Positions 6,233 to 12,548 of a stretch of 15,790 nucleotides of DNA are shown here, piece after piece. Position 1 is the stretch's first letter. Every line of letters begins with the position of its first letter. This stretch comes from Candidatus Sulfotelmatobacter sp. (GTDB taxonomy: Bacteria > Acidobacteriota > Terriglobia > Terriglobales > SbA1). Under the pieces are notes generated by a model, which ran no database searches, had not been told where the DNA came from, and saw only the letters and a list, made by a program, of their open reading frames with translations. Position numbers and translations under genes: made by a program. The stretch covers positions 1 through 15,790 of the forward strand of contig JASLEQ010000213.1 of the NCBI GenBank assembly GCA_030151135.1, read 5' to 3'.

Positions 6233-8278
6233 GTGATTAACTCACTTCTCGAGCGCAAGATAGAAAAGCGGCCGGACAAAGTCCGCCTGCAAGGCAGAAT
6301 CCTTTTTCTTACGGAAGATCCAGAACTGATCAAGAGGCAGCTTGCTGGCGAAGACTTGCCGTGGGATACAAAGAACGCGGCAAACAATCCGAAGCTGCGC
6401 GATGACATCTCGACGGATGAGATCACGCCAGCCCACTATTGCTTTTATTTCGACGAGACGTTGGGAGAAATCCCCTATCTTGGGTTGAAGTGCGGCAATG
6501 TGACGCCGATCGGGCGTGGGGATGTAAAGCGTGGTGGATTTGTTTGTGCAGTGAGCGGCAAGCGCCGGGGCAAAGGTTCCAGCCGCGAACAGTCTCCTTA
6601 CGCAGAGATGTGCGCCGGGATCCGCGTGGTGATTGCGGAAAATATTGAGCGCATTTACAAGCAGAATTGCCAGAACCTTGGATTGCTTACCTCTACAAAT
6701 TTTTCTTTGATCGACCGCGTTCGCAGCGGGGAAGAGATTCCATTGAGCGAATTTACGGCCGGCGAAGACGAGATCACGCGGCAGGTGATCGAATACGGAG
6801 GATTATTCCCGTTCAACATCGCGAGGATGCAGGGGAAGGTGTTTTTGCCTCCGATCAAGTCCGCGGGTGGGGGTGGACAGGCGCCGATGACAGTGGCGGA
6901 GAAAATTTTTGCACGGCACATGATCAACGAGAAAGGCGGCGTGGGAGTTGCGGCGGTTAAGCCAGGGGACACGGGTTTCGCGCGCGCGGATTTGCGATTC
7001 AGTCACGAGTATGTAACGCCAATGGCCGCGATTTTCTTCGAGCAGTACGTAGGCAAAGATGCGAAGGTTAACGATCCGTCGACGATCTTGTTTTTCCGCG
7101 ATCATCTTACGTTTCTCGACGAGGTCATTTCCGAAGAAAAGAAGAAGCTGGGGCTGCTCGATCTGGCGACGCAACTCAAGCTCAAGCAGCAGGATTTCGC
7201 GAAAAAGCAGGGAATTCGACTGCACGGAGAATTAAAGGACCGCAAGGGTTCTGAGGGGATCTGTCACTCGATCGTTCTGGAAAGCTATGCACTTCCTGGG
7301 CAATTGAATATCGGGTCCGACTCGCACACCCCCCATGTGGGAGCAATTGGATGTGTGGCTTTTGGCATCGGAACAACGGACGTATTTAATTCGTGGATTA
7401 CGAAAGACGTTCGCGTGCGCGTACCGGAGTCGGTGAAGGTCGTGGTTCGCGGGAAGAGACATCCCAATGTGACCGCGAAAGATTTCATCCTGAAGATCCT
7501 GAGCCTGGAGTATGTCCGCAGCGGAAAAGCTCTCGCCAAGGTGATGGAATACGCTGGAGAAGCGATCGAGGATCTCAGCGTCGACGAACGCGCCACGATG
7601 ACAAATATGGCGGCGGAGATCGGCGGCTTCACCGGCATCGTTGCTCCCGACAAGAAAGCGGTTGACTTCCTCGTCGAGCGCAGGGGCATGGATCGTGCAC
7701 AAGCCGAGTCAATGATCGAAGGACTTTATAGCGATCCGGGGGCACAGTACGCGCACGTGATAGAGCTTGACGCGGCCGAGATCACACCGATGGTGGCGAC
7801 ACCGGGCGATCCAGGAAATGGCAAATACATCCGCGATTTGAATACCCCGGTTCCCGTGGAGATCGCATATGGCGGAACCTGCACGGCGGGGAAGAACGCA
7901 GACATGGATATGTACGCTCTTGTTCTGGCGGATGCCCTGAAACATGGGAAGCGGGTGGCGGCTTCCACGAAGTTCTACATCCAGTTCGGCTCACAAGAGA
8001 CGCGCGATTACTGCCTGCGGCGGGGATATCTGGATGTTTTTCAGAAAGCTGGGGCGCAAGTGATTGAGCCCAGCTGCGGAGCATGTATTAATGCCGGGCC
8101 CGGCGTGTCCACGCGTTCGGACCAGGTCGTGATCAGCGCACAGAATCGTAATTTTCCGGGACGAAGCGGCCCCGGCCAGATGTATTTAGCGTCCCCACTT
8201 ACGGTGGCGGCCAGCGCGGTCGCGGGATACATCATCGAATACGAGCCGAGCGAAAAGGCAGAACTGGTGGGCGCCTAG
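6233..8278 (+). CDS. Aconitase/isopropylmalate-isomerase superfamily hydro-lyase, fused swivel + catalytic domains
   Basis: A 681-residue [4Fe-4S] hydro-lyase that isomerises a hydroxy-acid through a dehydrated intermediate (citrate, isopropylmalate or homocitrate type). The small-subunit swivel comes first: ISTDEITPA (59-67), then GKGSSREQSPYAEMCAG (113-129) and NLGLL (148-152), as in LeuD. The LeuC-like catalytic part follows: MTVAEKIFARH (219-229), GICHSIVLE (342-350), GSDSHT (361-366), AFGIGTTDV (376-384), GTCTAG (548-553), SCGAC (614-618) and NRNFPGR (638-644). Cys550, Cys615 and Cys618 are the likely cluster ligands. The swivel-first order recalls AcnB, but the N-terminal HEAT-like domain of AcnB is absent and the motifs look closer to LeuC/LeuD. 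The GTG at 6233 has AGG 6 bases upstream. It may lie in one unit with hfq and the phosphatase or use its own TACAAT promoter. Substrate specificity cannot be read from the sequence. Confidence 0.9.
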   Translation: MINSLLERKIEKRPDKVRLQGRILFLTEDPELIKRQLAGEDLPWDTKNAANNPKLRDDISTDEITPAHYCFYFDETLGEIPYLGLKCGNVTPIGRGDVKRGGFVCAVSGKRRGKGSSREQSPYAEMCAGIRVVIAENIERIYKQNCQNLGLLTSTNFSLIDRVRSGEEIPLSEFTAGEDEITRQVIEYGGLFPFNIARMQGKVFLPPIKSAGGGGQAPMTVAEKIFARHMINEKGGVGVAAVKPGDTGFARADLRFSHEYVTPMAAIFFEQYVGKDAKVNDPSTILFFRDHLTFLDEVISEEKKKLGLLDLATQLKLKQQDFAKKQGIRLHGELKDRKGSEGICHSIVLESYALPGQLNIGSDSHTPHVGAIGCVAFGIGTTDVFNSWITKDVRVRVPESVKVVVRGKRHPNVTAKDFILKILSLEYVRSGKALAKVMEYAGEAIEDLSVDERATMTNMAAEIGGFTGIVAPDKKAVDFLVERRGMDRAQAESMIEGLYSDPGAQYAHVIELDAAEITPMVATPGDPGNGKYIRDLNTPVPVEIAYGGTCTAGKNADMDMYALVLADALKHGKRVAASTKFYIQFGSQETRDYCLRRGYLDVFQKAGAQVIEPSCGACINAGPGVSTRSDQVVISAQNRNFPGRSGPGQMYLASPLTVAASAVAGYIIEYEPSEKAELVGA

Positions 8279-8311
8279 GAAGTTCTGGTCTGACGAACCA
8301 CAGCAGCCGGC

Positions 8312-9232
8312 TCAGGCCTTACTGGCAGCGGCTGCTCGTTTTTTGGTCAGGTCATCCAGCGCCGGAAAAGAGCTTGCGGACGACAACGTTGTTTCATCCG
8401 GCTGCGAACCATTTCTGTGGGATTCGGAAAGCAATTGGATGGCGTTGCCCAAGAGCGGCGGGCAGAAAATGGTCGCGGTAATCCGTCCTTGCTTCACCCA
8501 AGTCTGTCCAGCTTTTGGAACACCATCGCATCCGGTGATCGGAAGGGACATTAGGGAGTCCCGTTCTTTGAGATCGCCCATTTCTTCGAATGCCTGTCGC
8601 GCGCCCATCGCCATATCGTCGTTCTGGCAAGAGATCAATCCAACATGAAGTTCTCGGGATGTGCTCAAGGATAGCCACGATTTCACGGCGTGATAACCAC
8701 TCTGGCGGGTCCAATCACCCTTGAGAGTTTTCAGTTTGATGCCAGCAGGCTTGGTCGCCATCATGCCCTTGGTTCGCAAGCGGGAAACATCGCGAACCGC
8801 CGGACCTTCAATGTAAAGCACGCATCCCTGCTCACCGAGGATTGCAGCCATCTGTTGGCCCTGAATTCTTCCGATGGCTTCGTGATCTGAGATCATCGAG
8901 AATACGGGCACGGTGGCGTGCTGGCGCAGCTGGCTCAGGTATTCAACTTTGGAGTTGATCAACACCCAGGCGATCCCTGCCGAGACTGCTGCCTTAGCGA
9001 CCTGGGGCATGCCCGTTCCCACCGGTTCTACCAGGATGGCATCGGGCCGTTTGTTTGGATTCTGAATGAATTCGAGGATTTGCTGAGTCTGCTGAACCGC
9101 ATCATTGTTGGCATAGATGATTTGGAGATTTGCGCCAATCCTGCTGGCTGCTACCTGCGCCGACGCGGCCTGCTCCAGTTGATAGTCATTCTGATCCGTG
9201 ATCAGAGACACAAGGATATTTAGTTTTTCCAC
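8312..9232 (-). CDS. Signal-less type 1 periplasmic-binding-like (sugar-binding) protein
   Basis: A 306-residue protein with the type 1 periplasmic binding / LacI-like sugar-binding fold. The N-lobe begins at once (KLNILVSLITDQNDYQLEQA), followed by the hinge-region motif PDAILVEPVGTGMPQVAKAA, SDHEAIGRIQGQQMAAIL, and the C-lobe ISCQNDDMAMGARQAFEEM and PITGCDGVPKAGQ. ABC-transporter partners of this fold carry a signal peptide or lipobox; this one has none, and no DNA-binding domain is fused. The GTG at 9232 has a run of G about 8 bases upstream, and the upstream in-frame codons encode no signal sequence. I recall similar orphan signal-less proteins in Acidobacteria with unknown roles, possibly cytoplasmic sensing. 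It is convergent with the hydro-lyase (33 bases between stops), with no permease or ATPase gene nearby. Confidence 0.82.
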   Translation of the reverse strand: MEKLNILVSLITDQNDYQLEQAASAQVAASRIGANLQIIYANNDAVQQTQQILEFIQNPNKRPDAILVEPVGTGMPQVAKAAVSAGIAWVLINSKVEYLSQLRQHATVPVFSMISDHEAIGRIQGQQMAAILGEQGCVLYIEGPAVRDVSRLRTKGMMATKPAGIKLKTLKGDWTRQSGYHAVKSWLSLSTSRELHVGLISCQNDDMAMGARQAFEEMGDLKERDSLMSLPITGCDGVPKAGQTWVKQGRITATIFCPPLLGNAIQLLSESHRNGSQPDETTLSSASSFPALDDLTKKRAAAASKA

Positions 9233-9546
9233 CAGTCGCGCCCCCCAATAGCAACTGACCGCACTTTCTATGAAGACATTAACGCACTGTAAGTACTTCG
9301 GTGCTAGGTCACTTTAGTTTTGTGCTGGAAGCTCGATAGGCCGCGGATCGAGGAAAGACTTCCGAAAGATGATGATCAGCCTGAACTTGCGGTAGTGCGT
9401 CGTAAGTGGTTGAAAAAGAGCGGGATGGTTGAAATGAGCCAGTCCGATTTCCGCAACTTTTTGGCCGCTGGAACGTTCAAATGAGTAGACGGATTGGACA
9501 GGCTCCGAGGATCCAAGAGGTGGGATTTTCGGGCAGGGAGGTGAAT
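9233..9546. other. Divergent intergenic region between the binding-protein gene and the secreted Gly/Tyr-rich gene
   Basis: These 314 bases contain no convincing gene. The notable feature is a nested inverted repeat at 9327-9363: GGAAG-CTCGAT on the left and ATCGAG then CTTCC on the right, with a 9-base centre containing CCGCGG and a 6-base bulge on the right arm. TTGAAA (9429-9434) has no good -10 at standard spacing. The last 20 bases hold the strong ribosome binding site of the downstream gene. Confidence 0.5.
9327..9363. repeat. Nested inverted repeat, possible operator or RNA hairpin
   Basis: CTCGAT (9332-9337) and ATCGAG (9347-9352) are perfect inverse complements separated by 9 bases. 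GGAAG (9327-9331) directly outside the left arm matches CTTCC (9359-9363), offset by 6 bases on the right. The repeat lies between two divergently transcribed genes, about 95 bases from the minus-strand start and about 180 bases from the plus-strand start. It has no T-tract, so it is not a terminator. Confidence 0.4.
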
Positions 9547-9981
9547 ATGAAATACGCAAAATATTTGGCGCTTTTGGCAGTGCTGATGGTTCCGCTGGCT
9601 TATTCGCAAGCCCAAGTCAGAGTTGGGGTCGGGATCGGAGTGGGTCCCGGATATGTTGCAGCCGGACCGCCAGCTTGCGCTTACGGCTACTATCCCGATT
9701 ATCCATACGCGTGTGCCCCCTACGGGTACTATGGCCCGAGCTACTTTGTGGGCGGCGTCTTCATTGGCGCCGGGCCGTGGTATCACTGGGGACATCCGGC
9801 TGCGTTCTGGAACCGGGGCTACTACGGACGCGGGTGGGTTGGACATCCGGTGCCCGCCTATGGACGCGCGTATGACCGCGGCTATGCCCGGGGCTATGTC
9901 GGCGGATATCGGGCCGGCGGAGGATTTCACAGCGCCGCAGCATTCCACGGGGGCGGCTTCCACGGTGGTGGACGGCGCTAA
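9547..9981 (+). CDS. Secreted Gly/Tyr/His-rich low-complexity protein, unknown function
   Basis: A 144-residue protein. The ATG at 9547 is chosen because GGGAGG lies 5 bases upstream and a clear signal peptide follows (MKYAKYLALLAVLMVPLAYSQA). An ATG at 9481 in the same frame would place 22 extra residues before it and is rejected. The mature protein is low in complexity: a VGVGIGVGPGY stretch, Tyr/Pro/Cys-rich repeats (YGYYPDYPYAC), a central Gly/Tyr/Trp part and a C-terminal GGGFHGGGRR tail. Similar small glycine-tyrosine-rich exported proteins are common in Acidobacteria and some Proteobacteria, with no established role. The composition suggests a flexible or surface-associated protein; the His-rich end might bind metal, which is only a guess. 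It is a single-gene unit, closed by a strong terminator 21 bases after the stop. Confidence 0.82.
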   Translation: MKYAKYLALLAVLMVPLAYSQAQVRVGVGIGVGPGYVAAGPPACAYGYYPDYPYACAPYGYYGPSYFVGGVFIGAGPWYHWGHPAAFWNRGYYGRGWVGHPVPAYGRAYDRGYARGYVGGYRAGGGFHSAAAFHGGGFHGGGRR

Positions 9982-10002
9982 ATGAGTAGGGCAGCAGAAA
10001 CG

Positions 10003-10034
10003 ACGGCTGGCAATTGCCAGCCGTTTTTCTTTTT
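10003..10034 (+). terminator. Strong rho-independent terminator
   Basis: A perfect 9-bp stem, ACGGCTGGC (10003-10011) with GCCAGCCGT (10016-10024), closes on an AATT tetraloop and runs into TTTTT-C-TTTTT (10024-10034). It ends the transcript of the secreted Gly/Tyr-rich gene and separates it from the ferredoxin promoter 17 bases further on. Confidence 0.95.
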
Positions 10035-10050
10035 GGCGCATGGTTCGGTG

Positions 10051-10080
10051 TTCACGCGCAGCGCGATTCTTTGCTAGAAT
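10051..10080 (+). promoter_or_regulatory. Sigma-70-type promoter for the ferredoxin gene
   Basis: TTCACG (10051-10056) and TAGAAT (10075-10080) are separated by 18 bases. The -10 is preceded by TGC, giving the extended -10 form TGnTAnAAT. Transcription would start near 10087, leaving a leader of about 58 bases that includes AGGAG (10128-10132). Confidence 0.6.
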
Positions 10081-10144
10081 GGCGCGTCGCTCAACTGCCA
10101 GAGTAGTAAAATGAAGGCAGACCTCTCAGGAGACTGACACTTTT

Positions 10145-10405
10145 ATGGCATACATTATTGCTGAGCCGTGCATCGGCACAAAAGACACCGCGTGTGTGGA
10201 CGCGTGTCCGGTGGATTGCATTCATCCCAAGAAAGATGAGCCCGCTTACGGGACCGAGGAATTGCTCTACATTGATCCGGTCGAATGCATCGACTGCGGA
10301 GCGTGTGTCCCGGTGTGCCCGGTTTCCGCGATTTTCGCTCTTGATGATCTGCCGGAAAAGTGGGCGGCCTTCACCGAGCGGAACGCGAAGTATTACGGCC
10401 GGTAG
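10145..10405 (+). CDS. fdxA: 7Fe ferredoxin ([3Fe-4S][4Fe-4S])
   Basis: An 86-residue soluble electron carrier. Cysteines lie at 9, 17, 21, 25, 48, 51, 54 and 58. The first motif is C-x7-C-x3-CP rather than C-x2-C-x2-C-x3-CP, which marks a seven-iron ferredoxin: by homology Cys9, Cys17 and Cys58 hold the 3Fe-4S cluster, and Cys21, Cys48, Cys51 and Cys54 hold the 4Fe-4S cluster. Cys25 would be the extra free cysteine, as in Azotobacter ferredoxin I. The C-terminal helix-rich tail (LPEKWAAFTERNAKYYG) is typical of the short FdxA type. AGGAG lies 12 bases before the ATG, a long spacing. The gene stands alone between its own promoter and terminator, so its redox partners are not encoded here. Confidence 0.93.
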   Translation: MAYIIAEPCIGTKDTACVDACPVDCIHPKKDEPAYGTEELLYIDPVECIDCGACVPVCPVSAIFALDDLPEKWAAFTERNAKYYGR

Positions 10406-10431
10406 GTTGAAGTAGAAGGATTCGTCGTTTC

Positions 10432-10470
10432 AAGGCGCGCGTCTTAGGTGGCGCGCGCCTTTTACATTTT
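10432..10470 (+). terminator. GC-rich terminator after the ferredoxin gene
   Basis: AAGGCGCGCG (10432-10441) pairs perfectly with CGCGCGCCTT (10452-10461) around a 10-base loop, followed by TTACATTTT. It lies between the ferredoxin stop and the convergent minus-strand gene at 10480. The minus-strand side lacks a T-tract, so it mainly serves the plus strand. Confidence 0.85.
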
Positions 10471-10479
10471 ACGGAAAGA

Positions 10480-10941
10480 CTATCTTTTGTTCGCGTTGCC
10501 CAGAATCTCCGGATCCTTCCCGGTGTGGGCTTTGATGGCATCCAGGATCCGGATGTAGTTCTTCTTGTCCATTCGGATCACGTATGCCTTCATCACATTT
10601 TCCGGCTGATAATCGATTTCCAGCCAGTGCGTGCGCGATTTCGTCAGCATCGCAACCGCGCCAACACCGAGCGGGGCCGTAATGATGGTCTTCTCGTTAA
10701 TCCGGTGGCGCTTTGAGAACTCGTACGAAAACTTGTCGATCGTTTTGTACGGGATCGAGACGCTATTGCCATTCACCGGACGGACCTCGACCGCATGATG
10801 GTCGTCGCTGAAGGTAAGAACGGCATTCGCTTGCCTGCCTTTGGCATCTGGCACTTTGACATGGTGGAATGAAGTTTCCTCGGCAGCGGAAAGCGTGCAG
10901 AGCACGGCGAGGAGAAGGAAAGAGGACGTGTTCCTGAACAC
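10480..10941 (-). CDS. Small exported protein, unknown function
   Basis: A 153-residue protein with an N-terminal signal peptide (MFRNTSSFLLLAVLCTLSAAEE). The mature part looks beta-rich, with alternating charged and hydrophobic segments (ANAVLTFSDDHHAVEVRPV), a KFSYEFSKRHRI motif, a short hydrophobic PLGVGAVAMLTK stretch and a Lys-rich end. The ending (HWLEIDY, VIRMDKKNYIRILDAIKAHTG) resembles uncharacterised acidobacterial proteins I recall, but I cannot name a family. The GTG at 10941 is the start with the signal peptide; AGGG lies only 3 bases before it, an unusually tight spacing. The preceding minus-strand gene ends 42 bases upstream, so co-transcription is likely. It is probably periplasmic. 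Confidence 0.72.
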   Translation of the reverse strand: MFRNTSSFLLLAVLCTLSAAEETSFHHVKVPDAKGRQANAVLTFSDDHHAVEVRPVNGNSVSIPYKTIDKFSYEFSKRHRINEKTIITAPLGVGAVAMLTKSRTHWLEIDYQPENVMKAYVIRMDKKNYIRILDAIKAHTGKDPEILGNANKR

Positions 10942-10983
10942 AGTCCCTGAAGTATAGCGGATGAGAGGGCTGACCTGTGTCCG

Positions 10984-11553
10984 CTAACGATGCATAATTC
11001 CGTAGGTTACGGCGCCGATCGATGAAGTCGTGTTCACCAAAGGGGTAAGGCGTTCGAGCCGGTGATGGCCGGTTTTGTGGAAGACATAACTGATTGCCAT
11101 CACACTGGCAGTTTCCACTGCGAAATTTGTGGCCAGTCCGGCAGTGCTGCCGGCTAACGGGCGGACCAATGGATTCAGTTCGCGTCCACCTCCAGACAGG
11201 TTCATATGAGTTACGAAGAAATCCGCCGTTGCAGCTGCGCCGGTGGCCGCGAACAGGATTGAATTCTCACGGTCCCAGAAAGGATGCCCCAGTTTATAGC
11301 CATCACGAGGAGCGATCGCAACCACTGGGGCGAAAGCCGGCTGGAATTCGATCGCGGCGTCAGGCGCATGCAGGTTTGCGCTGGGTGCTGACGGAAAAGA
11401 GGCGGATGCCATTTCCACTGAATCATTAGAGCGATTGCCGGCGCCATACGAAAGCTGGGCGGCAGCAGATCCGCAGCAGATGGCAAGGACGGAAAGTGCG
11501 AGAAGCAGCCTGTAGTATGAGAATTTGCTGATGATGACTTTAGTCGTATGCAT
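10984..11553 (-). CDS. Exported or inner-membrane protein with C-terminal hydrophobic helices, unknown function
   Basis: A 189-residue protein. The ATG at 11553 is chosen because GAAGGG lies 7 bases upstream and a signal peptide follows (KFSYYRLLLALSVLAICCGSAAAQ). The same frame opens at 11595, but that start has no such site. A Ser/Ala/Pro-rich linker leads to a C-terminal half with FWDRENSILFAATGAAATADF, a GGGRELNPLVRPLAGS motif and the hydrophobic helix NFAVETASVMAISYVFH, then HKTGHHRLERLTPLVN. At least two membrane-type segments are likely after the signal. The NPLVRP and FHKTGHHRLE motifs look conserved-family-like, but no function is known to me. It is followed 42 bases later by the second small exported gene and is divergent from recO with 172 bases between starts. 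Confidence 0.72.
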   Translation of the reverse strand: MHTTKVIISKFSYYRLLLALSVLAICCGSAAAQLSYGAGNRSNDSVEMASASFPSAPSANLHAPDAAIEFQPAFAPVVAIAPRDGYKLGHPFWDRENSILFAATGAAATADFFVTHMNLSGGGRELNPLVRPLAGSTAGLATNFAVETASVMAISYVFHKTGHHRLERLTPLVNTTSSIGAVTYGIMHR

Positions 11554-11709
11554 GGATCGTCCCTTCGGACCTGTACTTTTGCAGCAGAGGGCCATGAAAG
11601 AAACAGTCCCAAAGTGCCCTGGGAGGCGATTACCGGGGTGACTTGCAAGGGAAGCTGTGGATTACCAGAGCGCAAGCCTGCCGTCTTCCAAAGGCAGAAC
11701 AGGTTCCTC

Positions 11710-11715
11710 TAAAAT
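11710..11715 (+). promoter_or_regulatory. -10-like hexamer close to the recO start
   Basis: TAAAAT at 11710-11715 ends 10 bases before the recO ATG, which implies a leader of only a few bases. The match TAAAATCAAC resembles the TACAATCAAC before glyQ. A poor -35 candidate, TTCCAA, lies 18 bases upstream (11686-11691). Confidence 0.4.
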
Positions 11716-11725
11716 CAACACAGCT

Positions 11726-12493
11726 ATGGCTTTGCGCGAGACAGAGGGGATTGTGTTGCGGACCTACCCCATGCGGGAGGCGGACCTGCTGGTTACCCTG
11801 TTCACGCGTTTGGAGGGAAAAGTTCGCGGAGTCGCCCGTTCGGCGAAAAAGTCGAAACGACGGTTCGGAGGTGCGCTCGAACCGCTGACGTACGTGCGGG
11901 CGTTTTACGACGTGAAGGAGCGCCAGGAACTCGTGCGATTGGACGCCTGCGAAGTCCTGGAGTCGCCCATGGCCTCTGAGGTCAGCTACGCGCGGGTCGT
12001 AGCGCTTGGCCATATCGCTGAATTACTGGACGAGATGCTGCCTGATCGCGAGGCGAATGACGCGATTTTCAGGCTCACACTTTCGGTCTTGCGCGTTCTG
12101 GATAGTGCTGAAGTGTGGATGCCGGTCACCTATTTTCAATTGTGGATGACGCGACTGGTCGGTTTCTTGCCGGAACTCACGGAATGTGTCGTGTGCGGCA
12201 ACGCCCTCAATGGGGATCGAGCTTACTTTCATGCGTTGGCCGACGGTTTGATGTGCGGCAACGATAAAAGATTGGCATCGTCGGAACTTTCGAATGAATC
12301 GCGAAATATGGCGGCGAAGATATTCCGGTTTCCGGTGGATCACTTCAGCGAATCTCACTGGCCGAAATCGCAGTGCGCGGATTTGCGCAAGTTTCTGATC
12401 CAGATCTTGCAGCGGCATATAGAAAAGAAACTCGTTACCGCCGGAATGCTGGAGAAAATCGATAATCCTGTAACCGAATCCCGGGCACGATAG
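11726..12493 (+). CDS. recO: DNA repair protein RecO
   Basis: A 255-residue mediator that helps load RecA on single-stranded DNA coated with SSB, in the RecFOR pathway. The N-terminal OB fold is clear (ETEGIVLRTYPMREADLLVTLFT, EGKVRGVARSAKKSKRRFGGALEPL), and it is followed by the helical domain with a zinc-finger segment. The ATG at 11726 begins directly before the OB fold; the open frame continues upstream without family similarity. The usual two CxxC pairs are incomplete: Cys154, Cys157 and Cys177 are present, but the fourth position reads CGND, so an Asp replaces the last Cys. No Shine-Dalgarno is present; see the hexamer at 11710. glyQ follows after 55 bases. Length matches the family (about 240-260). 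Confidence 0.9.
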   Translation: MALRETEGIVLRTYPMREADLLVTLFTRLEGKVRGVARSAKKSKRRFGGALEPLTYVRAFYDVKERQELVRLDACEVLESPMASEVSYARVVALGHIAELLDEMLPDREANDAIFRLTLSVLRVLDSAEVWMPVTYFQLWMTRLVGFLPELTECVVCGNALNGDRAYFHALADGLMCGNDKRLASSELSNESRNMAAKIFRFPVDHFSESHWPKSQCADLRKFLIQILQRHIEKKLVTAGMLEKIDNPVTESRAR

Positions 12494-12523
12494 CTGACGG
12501 CCAGCCGTTCCTTCCGTTACAAT
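12494..12523 (+). promoter_or_regulatory. Candidate promoter for glyQ
   Basis: CTGACG (12494-12499, four of six matches to TTGACA) and TACAAT (12518-12523, within GTTACAAT) are separated by 18 bases. Transcription would start near 12530, giving a leader of about 20 bases. The hexamer lies in the recO-glyQ gap. Confidence 0.5.
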
Positions 12524-12548
12524 CAACGATTATTCCTCGAACGCTGAA

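Noticed and set aside
8279..8311. Bidirectional terminator between the convergent hydro-lyase and binding-protein genes
   Set aside because: Only a weak TGGT/ACCA pairing exists and there is no T-tract on either strand.
11697..11706. LexA-like palindrome GAACAGGTTC just before the recO promoter
   Set aside because: The half-sites GAAC and GTTC are separated by 2 bases, while the SOS box of Gram-positive type has 4, so it does not match a known LexA operator.
12023..12526. 167-codon minus-strand open frame antisense to recO
   Set aside because: The opposite strand encodes RecO with clear family motifs; this frame shows none.
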